Origin: Elysia crispata
Taxonomy: Eukaryota; Mollusca; Gastropoda; Plakobranchidae
Reading direction: 5' to 3'
Assembly (NCBI GenBank): GCA_033675545.1
Contig: JAWDGP010006562.1
Span: forward strand, 1,018,001-1,082,000
DNA length: 64,000 nt
Each line of letters begins with the position of its first letter. The first letter of the stretch is position 1. The translations under genes and the position numbers were made by a program. This document shows positions 1 to 12,222 of the stretch, piece after piece. Below the pieces are notes generated by a model. That model searched no databases. It was not told the DNA's origin and was given only the letters and a program-made list of their open reading frames with translations.

Positions 1-2030
1 GGAACACAGGGATTTATTAATTTTAACATCAAGAAAACTTTGTAACGGTCTTTTAATTTTCATTGTTTTTTTCTCTGTCTTTTCATCCTGCCTACAATAC
101 TGGTAACTGCTCTTTTGTTGTTCTTCAAGTTACAATTTATATGGAATATGATGGTTTATGCGATGTTTAACTATGTTTTAAATTACAGTTGTACTGATTA
201 ACAATGTATTATTTTACGATTTTGAGTTGAGGGATGAAGGAGTAATCGAATGCAATTTATGTTAGTAAGCCTATCTCTATTTCTAATTTTCTACACCCGT
301 GTGATCCCGGGGCCCGCTATTCGGAACGGGGAGCTAAGAATAGGATCACTGGTTTGCCCATTTCACCAGATCGTATGAGGCGAGTAAAGAATGGTTTTGG
401 GAGAGATTCGAACCCTATCCCATGTAATAGTAGGGTTGGTGTAGAAACCGAGTCTCGGACTCGATGAGATTTTTCTTAGGTCCGCTCTGGTAGTTGCGTG
501 ATTATCCCGACTGTTGAGAGCTGGACGCACTATACTGTATACCTGCATTATCTATTGACGTGTTTCTGTTAACTACTAAAATTGTATCCTGATGTTCAGT
601 ATGGACTTTAATTATCTACTGCACATGGTAACTAGAGAAAAAAGGATTTTTTCGTTCAAGTAGATGTGGGAAAAGCTCTTGAGAATGATTCTGAATTTAA
701 TAAGTATCATAATTCATAATCTGTGTTGTGTGGATCAGATCTACATGCAACTAATTCGGTAATAATATCCTCTCTGGAGGACGATGCCTAAGGAAAGTAT
801 TTACTGATCATTACCATTTCTTTTCCCTCTATTGCTGACCATCTTGTTTTTCTAATGCTTTGAGCACTGATGACTTATAATGTTGAATGTTTTATTGTGC
901 CTGTGTCGTTCTGGAGCTCCACGTCCTATGTGTTGTGTTTTCCACAATTTTGTGTATTTTTGCCTACATTGTTTTGCCTTTTTGTTTTCCCTGCTTCTTT
1001 TTTTGCAACGCTCTCTTTTAATCCATTTGTAACCATGCATATTCTAACGTCAATTTACTATATTTGCTTTGTCCATGTTCACTGTGTGGCTTATGGGGTG
1101 TTTTTCAATTGTATGCCGTTTAGATGCATTTATATACGTCTCTTTGCAAAGTAGCTATTCCATGACTGCGCTAATTTTATCATGACATGTCATTTTTTTT
1201 CGCCACATCTATGCATGCCTCCAGAGTCACATGTTGTAACATACATAATGCAAATCTGTGTAACTTGCTTGCGGTTGATTTGTAAGATATAAGATATTCC
1301 TACCGAGAGAGGATGTTGCACTTGTTGAGTGTATTTTAGCACAGTACTTAATCTTGTCATCAGTTTGTTCTAATTATTCACACTATGTAATGATGATATT
1401 TTGAACGATCTAAATCTTTTGTATCGGTTTTATTTTGCATAGGCCAATAGTAATGACGTTTGGGATGACCTCATTTTTTATCATTGACTGGACAGTCGAC
1501 TGACCCTACCTTTACCTTCTGCTTCTCGCATTATGTTCCGCACTGCCGCACACCGTTCTATTACATCAGTAGTGCTGTCTGTCTCGTAGCGTCAGTCTTT
1601 GGGTTATGTAATGATGGCCGTGTCCTGGCAGGGGAGTATCGTTTGCTATGTTTATTTACTTTGGTGGTACTGCTGATCTTAGCTTAGGGTGGAGGTTAAG
1701 ATCAGTTCGTCGGAGCCGAACAATTTTTTGTAGGGCGAGTGTAGGGAGGCTGGTACAGTTTAGGAATCGCACCCAGCTTAGTTACACATATGTGGCTTGA
1801 AATTGCACAAAGAGGTTCAAGATTTTGCCCTTCTTATCCTCACGTCAAAGCTATAATGGGTGCGCACTACTAGGAAAGAACATAGCAAACGCTGCAGCGC
1901 GACAGAAAAGCTAAGCCCAGGGACAGGCGCTTTAAATTCTACTATGAAATGATATAAGGTGCACCAAAAGAATGCTCTTACTTCCAAGTTTAACATTTTC
2001 CACCGCAATCAGGTGCCACCCACAGTTTCT
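1..2030. other. Upstream intergenic DNA, no gene recognised
   Basis: I see no recognisable gene here. Short ORFs of 60-94 codons occur on both strands but have no family resemblance and no consistent splice context. A 20-bp sequence at 1855-1874 recurs exactly at 53,643-53,662, so the end of this stretch probably contains part of a dispersed repeat. Confidence 0.5.
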
Positions 2031-2032
2031 TG

Positions 2033-2895
2033 ACGTGCATACAGAGCGGAGTCACCTTTCAGGGCCTAGCACCACAGAGGATGCTAGCAGCAAGGACTCT
2101 TCGACCTATTTGGGAAAGGAAAGTGCGGGCGTTGTCGGCGACAGAGTGAAAACCTCTCCCTTTGGAGGAGTGTTATTTGAGACAACTCTCTCTTTAACCA
2201 TTGTGGTTAGTGGTTGTACTTTTAATGCTCTACGAAGACTGACTTGTCACATCAATCTACACGATTTGCACAATTGTATATGGAAACTTGCAATAGAACG
2301 ATGTGCCTGAAGTCATTTTGCTCAACGATTGTTTTGTACGCCAATTAAAGGAAAATGCCTTGATTGTTTTTGTTTCCTTATATTCGAGTATTTTTAATCT
2401 TTATCCTGTTTGTGCAAGATGGATGAGAAATACTTCTGTGGATAATGTTATATTGGTTGAGAAAACGAATCTGAACAGACGCCGTTCCTGGGATCATAAA
2501 TTTCACTAGCGATATCCAAAATGGCAATAATTTAATGTCTGTAGACACCGTACGTAACGAGAAAGTAAAGGTCTTACTGGACGAAGCCATTTTGGTATTC
2601 TTTAAGCGGATGGGCACACGCTGTTAACGTGCAGACAGAGTGAAGACACTCAGCACCATGCCCATTTAGGACGAACACGGGGTGAATTAAGTGTGTTACT
2701 CTCGGCGACAAAGCGAAAACATCTCCCTATCATGGGGTTTTATTCGAGGCAACAGTCTTTGGAACCATTGAGGTGCTCACTGAAGGCTGGCCTGCCACAT
2801 TCAAGTCACACGATTTGTTCAGCTGTATGGAAACGCTTACAATAAAATGATGGCCTGCAGCCACCGCATTCATTCATCATTTTTGTACGTCGACG
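2033..2895. repeat. Diverged direct duplication, period about 550-600 bp
   Basis: Two related copies lie head to tail, roughly 2033-2365 and 2628-2895. Matching landmarks are CGGCGACAGAGTGAAAAC at about 2136 against CGGCGACAAAGCGAAAAC at about 2702, and CACGATTTG followed by a TATGGAAAC block at about 2259 and 2809. The spacing varies between about 550 and 600 bp, so indels have accumulated since duplication. Short ORFs inside have no recognisable product. Confidence 0.6.
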
Positions 2896-2959
2896 AAAGG
2901 AAAAAAATATTTATCTTTCCTTTTGGTTCGATTAAATTGTTTCTCTTAATTTATCTCGT

Positions 2960-3125
2960 CGTGTCTTTAGTCTCTCTTTTCTTTCCGTCGATCTCTCTCT
3001 TCTATCTTTCCATCTGTCTCTCTCTTTGTCCGTCTCTCTTTCTGTGCCTGTCGGACTCTCTTTCTCCGTCTCTGTCTCTCGTTATTTCTCTCTTTCTCTC
3101 TCTTCTCTCCCTCCTACCCCTCCTT
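2960..3125 (+). repeat. CT-rich low-complexity tract
   Basis: An interrupted TCTCTC/TTTC pyrimidine tract that opens a spurious leucine/serine-rich reading frame. It is not considered coding. Confidence 0.7.
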
Positions 3126-3399
3126 TTATCCGTAAAAGACTTTGCCAATCATTTACCATTTGCGATCGGGATTATGAAATTTAGAACAATTCTTGGCTAC
3201 TTCAATATCTTAACATTCTTTTAGCTCACATCTGCCAACCGCTAGGTCATAAGAGGTTTCCATCTCAAGATAAAAATACAAAATTCATTTTATTTCAATA
3301 AATCGGACATATTCATTGAGAATTCTGTTTTGCGAATTAAAAATCTATTGATATATTCTATTTTTCATTTTCAACTAGAATGTAGAGGGAAGGAATAGA

Positions 3400-3401
3400 C
3401 A

Positions 3402-3478
<77 letters not shown>

Positions 3479-3512
3479 TGAGAGAAAGGGAGAGAGAGAG
3501 AGAAAGAGGAAG

Positions 3513-3575
<63 letters not shown>
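3400..3575. repeat. (GA)n microsatellite, interrupted
   Basis: Two long GA dinucleotide runs are separated by short interruptions such as GAGAAAGGG and GGAAGGGATAG. The Ser/Leu open frames on the minus strand come only from this repeat. Confidence 0.95.
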
Positions 3576-3577
<2 letters not shown>

Positions 3578-3865
3578 ATAGTTAAACACGAACCTAGGTT
3601 TAAATGAATATTGAAAGATAATACTATTTCCAGAATAAGGGAAAAATCAACAGATTGTGGAGAGAAACCGCAATCCTAAACGTCTTCAGTACTTTTTTTT
3701 CCAGATTCAAACCTTTATATATATTGATATATATTCTGTTCTTATCAGCATGGTAGGCTTTAAAAAAGATTCGTGTTTGGGACTCTCTTTTTTTTTTAAT
3801 TTAATTTAATCTATTGTATTTTCAAATCATAGAAGGTGTGTGCGAGAGCGTGTTTTTTTATGTAG

Positions 3866-3877
3866 TGAGTGAGAGAG

Positions 3878-3967
<90 letters not shown>
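3866..3967. repeat. (GA)n microsatellite
   Basis: An almost uninterrupted GA run, starting with GATA-type interruptions. Confidence 0.95.
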
Positions 3968-3968
<1 letters not shown>

Positions 3969-4208
3969 CAGGCAGATAGAGTGCTTCCTGGAAATATAAT
4001 GAAGCAAAACAGTATGGCTATGAGAGAAAGGAGGGCGTAAATAGGATGACGATTTGACAGACAGGGAAGGAATATTGATTAGAAAGCATGAGACAAAATG
4101 GACAAATAGAATAGCAAAAAGACCAAGCGCAGAAAACATGATATTGATAAAGGGACCAAATAGGTAGAAAGTGTTTAAAACAGTATGAATAAAAAATCTT
4201 AATGGGTA

Positions 4209-4535
<327 letters not shown>

Positions 4536-5039
4536 ACGAAGGAACGAGTCGGGAATAAATAGCTAAATAAAACTCTTAAGACATCTTCGGTCCTCATATC
4601 TTTCGCTTACTTAGTTTCTCTCTACACCACATCTGCAATTGCTAGGTCCCTTTTTTTTTTCAGCCCAAACTGATGGTCTTGAACACTCAGTTATTTATGT
4701 ACCAATACTTATTTTTATCAAAAGAGGTCTAGACTGCCACTATGTCAGCTGGGCCATCGGAGCACCGAGTGGCCTAGTGCACACTCTGGTCATTGGCCTC
4801 GAACAAACAACGGGAGCCAGAAAAAGAATGAGATATCAATTCTTTAAAAATGAAGCCGCCGGGGAAGCTTGGTTTTCAAGCTTTGAGAGAAGGATTTTGC
4901 GTAGCCTATGATCAATAAGATTATTTAGTTCAGCTATCACTTTAAACGCGCAGCTCAAAAAAGAGCCAGTTCTCTTAAGCCTCTATAGTGGGTCAGGGAT
5001 ACTGCTCCGCTAGTAGTACTGTAATAATTATCCATGCCA

Positions 5040-6150
5040 AATTTACTCTCTAACCCCATATGGAAAAAAAAAGCACGTAAAAAAAATACTAAGCATTGCA
5101 ATAGGAAATAAGAAAAAATGCGAAGAAGACAAGGAGATATGGATCAATGACAAGTGCAGAAAATCGATGTATCCCACAGAAGTATTGCGCATACAATATA
5201 AAGAAACATTTAAGATAGCTCGGGAAGGAAAACCTGTTGATTCCAAGAATGCTTTAATTAAAAAAAAAGTGACATCAAAAAGAAAAAAAATCCTAGGTAG
5301 ATAGGCAGGATTTATAAGTGAAGACCACATGAAGGATTACAAAGTAATGAAGCGCAATTTTGCAGGTCCAGTTACTATGAAAAATGACATCCGCGCAGTA
5401 TTAAGAAAAATTAAATCAGGCAAAGCAACAGGCCTAAACAGTATACATCAGTGGAACTTTTAGAAGCGCTTGAAGACTTATAGAATTGATAAGATCCCAC
5501 CTCAGATTCCACCAAATATTTCCAAATCTATATTTATACTTATAGCACTGCCAAAGAAACCAGGGGCAACAGAGCGTGAATTACATAGAGCGACCAGTTT
5601 TATGTGTCATATCACCAAAAATACTTTTAAGAATCATCATGATGCGAGTCAGAAACAAAATACAAACCAGAAATAAAAGAGGAACAGTGTGGCTTGGTGG
5701 AAGGAAAAAATATAAAAAAAAATGCTATCTAAATCCTTCGAACTATAATAACTAGAATGAGCTCTGGAAGTTTAAAAAGAGGTATTACCTGTGCTTCATT
5801 GACCACACAAAGGCGTTTAAGAGAGTAAGACATGATGAGATAATCACACAACTTACACAGTTTAAGGTAGATAGAAAAGGTCTTCGAGTGATCAAAAACA
5901 TGCACTGGGAACTCTCAAAAGCAAAAAAGTTGAAGGGGGAAATCAGCTCATTAAACAAAAAAAAAAACAAAAAAAAATAAAGCATGACGTCAGCTAAGTT
6001 TATGCTTTCCCCATCCCAGACCTTTCCTTTCTCCACAGTAAAATAATTATGTGAAACTTAGAAGGATAACCAGGAATTTAAGTAGGACACAGAGAGAACA
6101 ACTTGAGATATGCTCACACTGTTAATTGCAGAAAATACGGAAAATTTGAA
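5040..6150 (+). pseudogene. Dead non-LTR (LINE) reverse transcriptase
   Basis: A decayed reverse transcriptase, readable only by switching frames. In order it shows the linker before the RT domain (about 5100-5390), the motif SGKATGLNSI (about 5416), PPNISKSIF then LPKKPGATERELHRA (about 5510-5600), the motif A region YLCFIDHTKAF with its catalytic-type Asp (about 5785-5820), and a late-palm remnant NNLRYAHT (about 6100) where an ADD-type catalytic box would be expected. Stops and frameshifts occur throughout and poly(A) slips are common. No 5' endonuclease or 3' end is recognisable. The style resembles LINE families abundant in molluscs; the exact clade (RTE-, L2- or I-like) is not settled. 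The fragment near 14.95 kb looks like the missing C-terminal part of the same family. Confidence 0.75.
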
Positions 6151-6159
6151 CCTATTATT

Positions 6160-6254
6160 ATAGAAATAAAGAAAGCAGTCAAACAGAAGATCCGTAGATC
6201 TTGCTTCGTCTGTCTCAGCCTCTAACGTTGTTTGACTGCTTTCTTTATTTCTAT
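6160..6254. repeat. Perfect 25-bp inverted repeat, 45-nt loop
   Basis: The arms at 6160-6184 and 6230-6254 are exact reverse complements, containing AAAGAAAGCAGTCAAAC and its complement. It lies directly after the LINE relic. Confidence 0.85.
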
Positions 6255-6420
6255 ATTCATTTATGCTTTTCAGTCAAATGTGCATCTTTCTAAGATCCGT
6301 TAGAGGCTAGTTTGTTTATGTCCTGTAAAAATATGGACTTGATCGTTCTTAGCGATTCAACTTCTTAGTCTATTCAAGCCAGCATGAAAGTCAGTGTTCC
6401 TGTAGTATCTATTTTTTGTA

Positions 6421-6515
6421 GATGCGGATAGCTCAGTGGTTAAGTGCCTGGTCTTGTCTCAGCAAGGCGATGGGTGCCGTATCGAGGTGCAGGTTCGATC
6501 CCTGTTCATTCCATC
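6421..6515 (+). repeat. tRNA-derived sequence, probably a SINE head
   Basis: A good pol III A box (TAGCTCAGTGG, 6429-6439) and B box (GGTTCGATCCC, 6492-6502) are present, and the B box lies in a 5-bp T stem. The 7-nt acceptor arms do not pair and the A-to-B spacing is long, so this is not a functional tRNA. It could be the head of a tRNA-derived SINE or a tRNA pseudogene. Confidence 0.55.
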
Positions 6516-6519
6516 TGTT

Positions 6520-9500
6520 CTTATGTTTTCCTGTCTTTCGTCTTATTTGTCGGTCTCGAGCTAGATCTAGGTTTGTAGTTGATTTTTCTATACAACCTAT
6601 TATTAGACATTGTTGAAGAAGAAATCAGAAAGTAAACGTTGGAATTGAATAGCAAAAAGGGATCAGCAATGGTATTCAGACGAAACAATGAGTGTCCAAC
6701 GATCAACATCTTTATCAACGAGAATAAATTCAAGCAAAGAAATCGATTCAAAATCTTGGTTCCATAATATCAAGCGATATATTATTAGAACATCTTTGAG
6801 TTTCTAGAGAATGAAATCGAGAGTCTGTCTAATTGGCACCTGAAACATTTCTATTTATAGAATTCATGGAAGGGCTACTCTTTTTGCACAAGCTACTTTG
6901 AGACAACAGATTACCCTTTTCTTGAAAAATGTTTCCGTGGAACCTGAAACATTATGACGTAAAGTAGAAAATGTAACTCTTAATTTAAAAACTCAAAGTT
7001 CATCTCTTGTAAGTAAGGAGTATTTGTTTGACCTCTGTTGCGATAGTAAACAATTCGCTATAAACCAATGATCTAAGAAAATGATACATAGTCTGAACAA
7101 CCGGTAACTTTATAGAAATGACAACGAAAGTTAAAAAAAGGAGATGTTTAAGTATATAGTGTCACGATGGATAACACTCCAACGTTGCATTTTTAAGCGG
7201 ATCAGTGATATGTATTGTAATCTGAAACGACAAGATCTAGATCTAGATCTAGATAGATAGTATAGCCCAATAAAGACTGAACAAAATGTCGGCAGGGCGA
7301 GATCTATCTTTAGATCTATGTTACAGACATGTTTTCAAGAAGTGCATCTCTTGTAAACCATTTCAGTGCACCAAATAATTATTATGAAACATAACAGTTC
7401 TTTCCTTGTAACCTGAAAGAACATTATTATGTTCAGAGCGCCTTTAATTTTCAAAACCACTTGCCATTTCACAATCAGCTATTGCATTTGTCTGGATAGA
7501 TGTAAGTAATGAGAGTGAAATTTTGTAAATGCAAATACATTTAATTGCAAGCACAATCACATAAATCCTAAGCTGATCAGTTATAAATCAATAAACAATT
7601 ATAAATCAAATCCTTAAGAAATAGTAACAACTGCTGAAGTCCAGCACCACTATGGTTTTAGATAGTTACTTGGGGCTGAGTAATTCAATCTAGAATGATC
7701 ATATTTTATTTATTTATCTAGATGTAATAGATATAATCGAGTGTTACTAGATCTAGTAGATTACAATTTAGATGCAATTGTGACAGGAACATAGCTCCAG
7801 GATCAACTTTGCATACATGTGTATTGCCAAAGAACACATCTCTTTTGTTACTTCAGAACGTCCAAAATAAAGATCAAATATTCAAATTGAGTCAATTTTG
7901 ACTTACTCTAAAATGGATCTAGGTATAACTATAACTCCAGATCTAAAACATAGTGCAGCATAAGCATGAGGGGCAGTTTCCTATTTTTTTTCACACATTA
8001 AAAGCACTTCTTCAAATAAAACATAAACTAGATCAAGAGTTCGAAATTTAAAACTAGAAGCATTGTATTTTTGTTCTAAATCTAGCTCTTCCAAATAAAC
8101 AGAGAGAAACCCCCAGCAGTGTGTGCAACTCAAATCTGCTTATATCTCTATATATACTGAAAATAAATATTTTGACAGATATAATTTTGTTCAGCTTTCA
8201 CTTGTGTTAAATAAAAGGACAGCAGGCAGCTCTAGTAGACAAGAGAAATTAAATTTTGAAAATATTTTCACAAATCAAGATGCACAAGCATTGCTTTATT
8301 CAGGTTTAATGTATGTCTTATTTCAATATTTGTATCAAATTTAAATTTTTGAATTTTTGAAGTATTGTTTTTTTTTACGCTTTGAGGATTAATAATTGAA
8401 GTTAGATGTAGATACACGGAATACTTGCTAGTTTATCTGTCATAAGGGATGGGCATCAATGGTATGACATTTTTGACCCCTGTAGCAACTGTAAAACAGT
8501 TGGCTTTCTCATTTTAGATACTATGAAATATTGTGTCCAGAACTGCAGACTCAATTGACTATAGGCTTTGCAATGCAAACCAAAATCCAAAGGAAACTAA
8601 ACAATAGGAGCAACTTTTTAATAAAGCTCCAGCATTTCAGAGCAGGTCTAAGGCATATTTCATTTAAAAAGTCTTTGTACTTAGATCCAGAAAGATCATC
8701 CAGTAGATTATTTTGATATATTGGGTTTTTGGTGTATTTCAATAAATTTTTTTTTAAATCTTCTAGTGTAAGTAATGATATTTTGAACATAAAAGATAAT
8801 AACTTGTAATGGTGAAGCAGATCATATTATAAAAAAAACATTACAGGGTTATCTTAAATTACATGTACCTATTAGGCTAAATTGTTACACAATCATTCTT
8901 TAATATTGCACCAAAAAATTCAATTCCACCATTAATTATGAGATTTTTTTAAAGTTTTGAACCTTTTCAGGCTGGTTTGGTGTAAAATTTATCTTCACCG
9001 TCATCATGACTAACTTTGATTACCGAGTTAAAATAAAAGAGATCAATACATCTTTTAATAATTTTTTCATTTTTTTTAGATGACTTGATGGAAGATAATG
9101 TTCAGGTATCATGAAAGATAAAAACTTTTTTTGTTGTTTTTTTTTTTTTCAAAGTAATTTTAACAACCTATTAAAAACTGTAATAAGACTTAAAAGGAAA
9201 CATCAGAATATATCAAAAGAGTGAAATTATCACACACAAAAAAAAAGCAGACAAAATCTGAAAAAGAAAGGAAAATGCAGTAATTTTGAAAGAAAAGGTT
9301 TTATTTCATATCTTCGTTTAATTTATCTGAAAAACACTGAGAAACATTTTTGAAAATTGCTTGCTATAATTCCACAGAACATAACATTTTCCAGACAAAT
9401 AAAAGGAGTGTGATATGTAACGAGTATTTGTTTAATGATCAGAATTACAAAAAGTTATAAATGTGTAGATATAAATACAAATCCAGTAAATTTATACAGC

Positions 9501-12151
9501 TACATTTAATTTCAAAAAGTTGGTCAAACAGATAGTATTTAGTATTAGTATTAGTTAGAAGACTAAGTCAATTGCACATTAGGAGATTCCTTGATAAAGT
9601 TTTCTTTAAATGAATGATGTATAATTATATCTTAATTGAAATGTTACTCTACAATATCCATTAGTTCTTTTCCTTTTTAGTTTTATTCATCATCATCCAT
9701 TAACCAAAAAAAAAAAAAAAAGAAAAAAGAAACATTACCCGTATATGTATCTTCTTATTCATATTATTAATGATGCAAAATGAATAATATGGAAATAAAC
9801 TTTGAAATGTTATTTAAATATACATGTATCTTCATTTTGTTCACTGATGCTTTTATTTAGGGATCCAAAAAATTCATTCTTACCTTTACATCATGGGTGT
9901 GCAAGTTCAGAGATATTAATTCTGTAATCTTAAGTTTCTGGTATTTGATGGATCAGCTGTCAAACTGATAAATGTGCCTTAGACCACTTCGCATGGTGTC
10001 ATAGGCTTTAGAAAATATATGATTTTTAGGTCACAATTAATCTAATAGCCACAGGCTAGTCTTGTTAGTCTATGTACCGATAGCAGGCTTATAAGGTGAC
10101 ACTGCAACAGATTTCTAAACTGGCATCAGTTCCCTAAACTTTTTACTTTTAAGGCCCAAAAGGTCTCAGCATCTTCCATATGCGAAGGCTTTGCTTAAAA
10201 GTGAAATAATTTTTTACTTTAAGTGAACAAACCATTTTAAATCAATCAACTATCTGTCAAGTATGGGTAATATTTAAGAGAAATAATGGATTGAAATAAG
10301 TAACATTTTCTGGAAATACAAGATACTGGTAATATAATTGGGTTTGACAATGAAGTTATGACAGAATAGTTTAAAGAAATAACGTGTATTTAGATTATAA
10401 TAATCATATGATTATGTTCATGAAATTTATATAAAAGAAACAACATATATGTCATTTATGAAAAGCATAGGCCTACTAGTTAAAAATGACAGTAACGAAT
10501 AGGGTATTGACTGGACAAAACATCGTCTTGTTTTCCCTCAAAAATGATAGTTCCATATTGATTATGATATACATGTAGTCATAATTTTTGTTTTGATAGA
10601 CAATTTAACCTCCATGGAAACAAGTGAGGCAATGTATCTCTTCTTAGCCGTTTTGTGTAATATCTACACTTAACTTTTCATCCCTCAGTTTGAGTTCTTT
10701 ATGAATTGTTTTATATACTTCTGCATGATTAAATTGTCCCTGTCAATGTTTGAAATTACATTATGATTTATGTTATTATATCCAATACCTTAGCTGGCTT
10801 TATGCCATGAGAAAGCTTTCAAGCAACATCATATCTTGTTACTTCTGAATCGCTCAGGTGGACAAAATCAATTGAATGATCTATTGTGATCTAAACAGTA
10901 GTCTATTGTTACGAGATTTTTTTTTTTACAAATATCACTACTCACTTTCAATAAAGAAGTACAATGGTTATCTAATTCGCCATTGCCCAAGTATTTTCTA
11001 GGCTTTTTAGGCTTTGAGCCTTCACTTTTTTTACCTGGACAATTACATAATGACAAATAATATGGACAGCTTTGTTGCTAGCTGGTATTGCAGTTCTCTT
11101 GCATACATATTCTGCCAAACATAATTTTAAACTAAAATTGTTCAGATTTAAGTTCCTCTTCATTCTTAAATGTTTTATGGCATATTGTTATTGGTTTATA
11201 ATAAGTTTATAATTAAAATAGAATATGAGCACAGGGAGCTATAACAACAATTTCTAATAAGGTGATTTACTTTGTACTCACACTTTTTTCTGTTAAAAGT
11301 ATTAATGGATAACATAATAAAAGTAATAAACAATGACTGCCCCTCTAATTGAAGGTTCTGTCTGCATCCATACCAAAAAAGTTTAATATCCAATGTTCTC
11401 TCTAATTCTTTCTTTCATGCTTTGAAAATTATTGTTGTTGCAAAAGTCCCAGACAACACTGAAGACTTTATTTTAAAGTTGTCAGCATGGATCAGGTCCA
11501 TCTGACTGGTGAGGAGCCAGCTCTGTCTGAAAAAATCAGTCAATAGTTAAATACCATGAGAATATTATTTTCAATGCAGGAAGGAGATATTTTCTTTTGT
11601 ATTTCGTTTTTATTTTCAAATAATTTTTTCAGTTTCATGTGTTTGCGAGTTATGAGTCCATGTGATAGAAAATGTAACATTATGGGTAACTGTTCTGTAT
11701 TTATACGTAACTAGTGACGGGTGCAGAGTCCCAATGACACGGACAAATAGACACCTAAATTCATTCTTTCCAATATCTATCATCTTATACTATGAGGAGA
11801 TTAAAAGGATAACTAAATCATAATTATACTTTGCTTTCCAGTCTGATGTTGTAATTCTAGAAACGCCAAAATGATATGCTCCCCTTTTCTTTACTATTTT
11901 TTTTATCACTTTTTTAATACTCCTTATATATATGTATAGACTTATATCTCCATAAATTTATGTCACCTGTATACTCATACTGTGATACTAGAAAATCTAT
12001 GTAATTATTGCATGTCCTGAGAGTGAGAGCATGCCATTTTTAATTTCCCTTTGTTGAATTAATAAAGTTATCTTATCTTATCTTAATTTCTTATATCATG
12101 TTTTAACTTCAATAAAAAATATTTATGGGTACCTGACACTCCCTATGAGGG

Positions 12152-12222
<71 letters not shown>

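Noticed and set aside
405..425. Possible pol III B box on the minus strand (GGTTCGAATC)
   Set aside because: No A box at a suitable distance and no cloverleaf could be drawn; a lone match is weak evidence.
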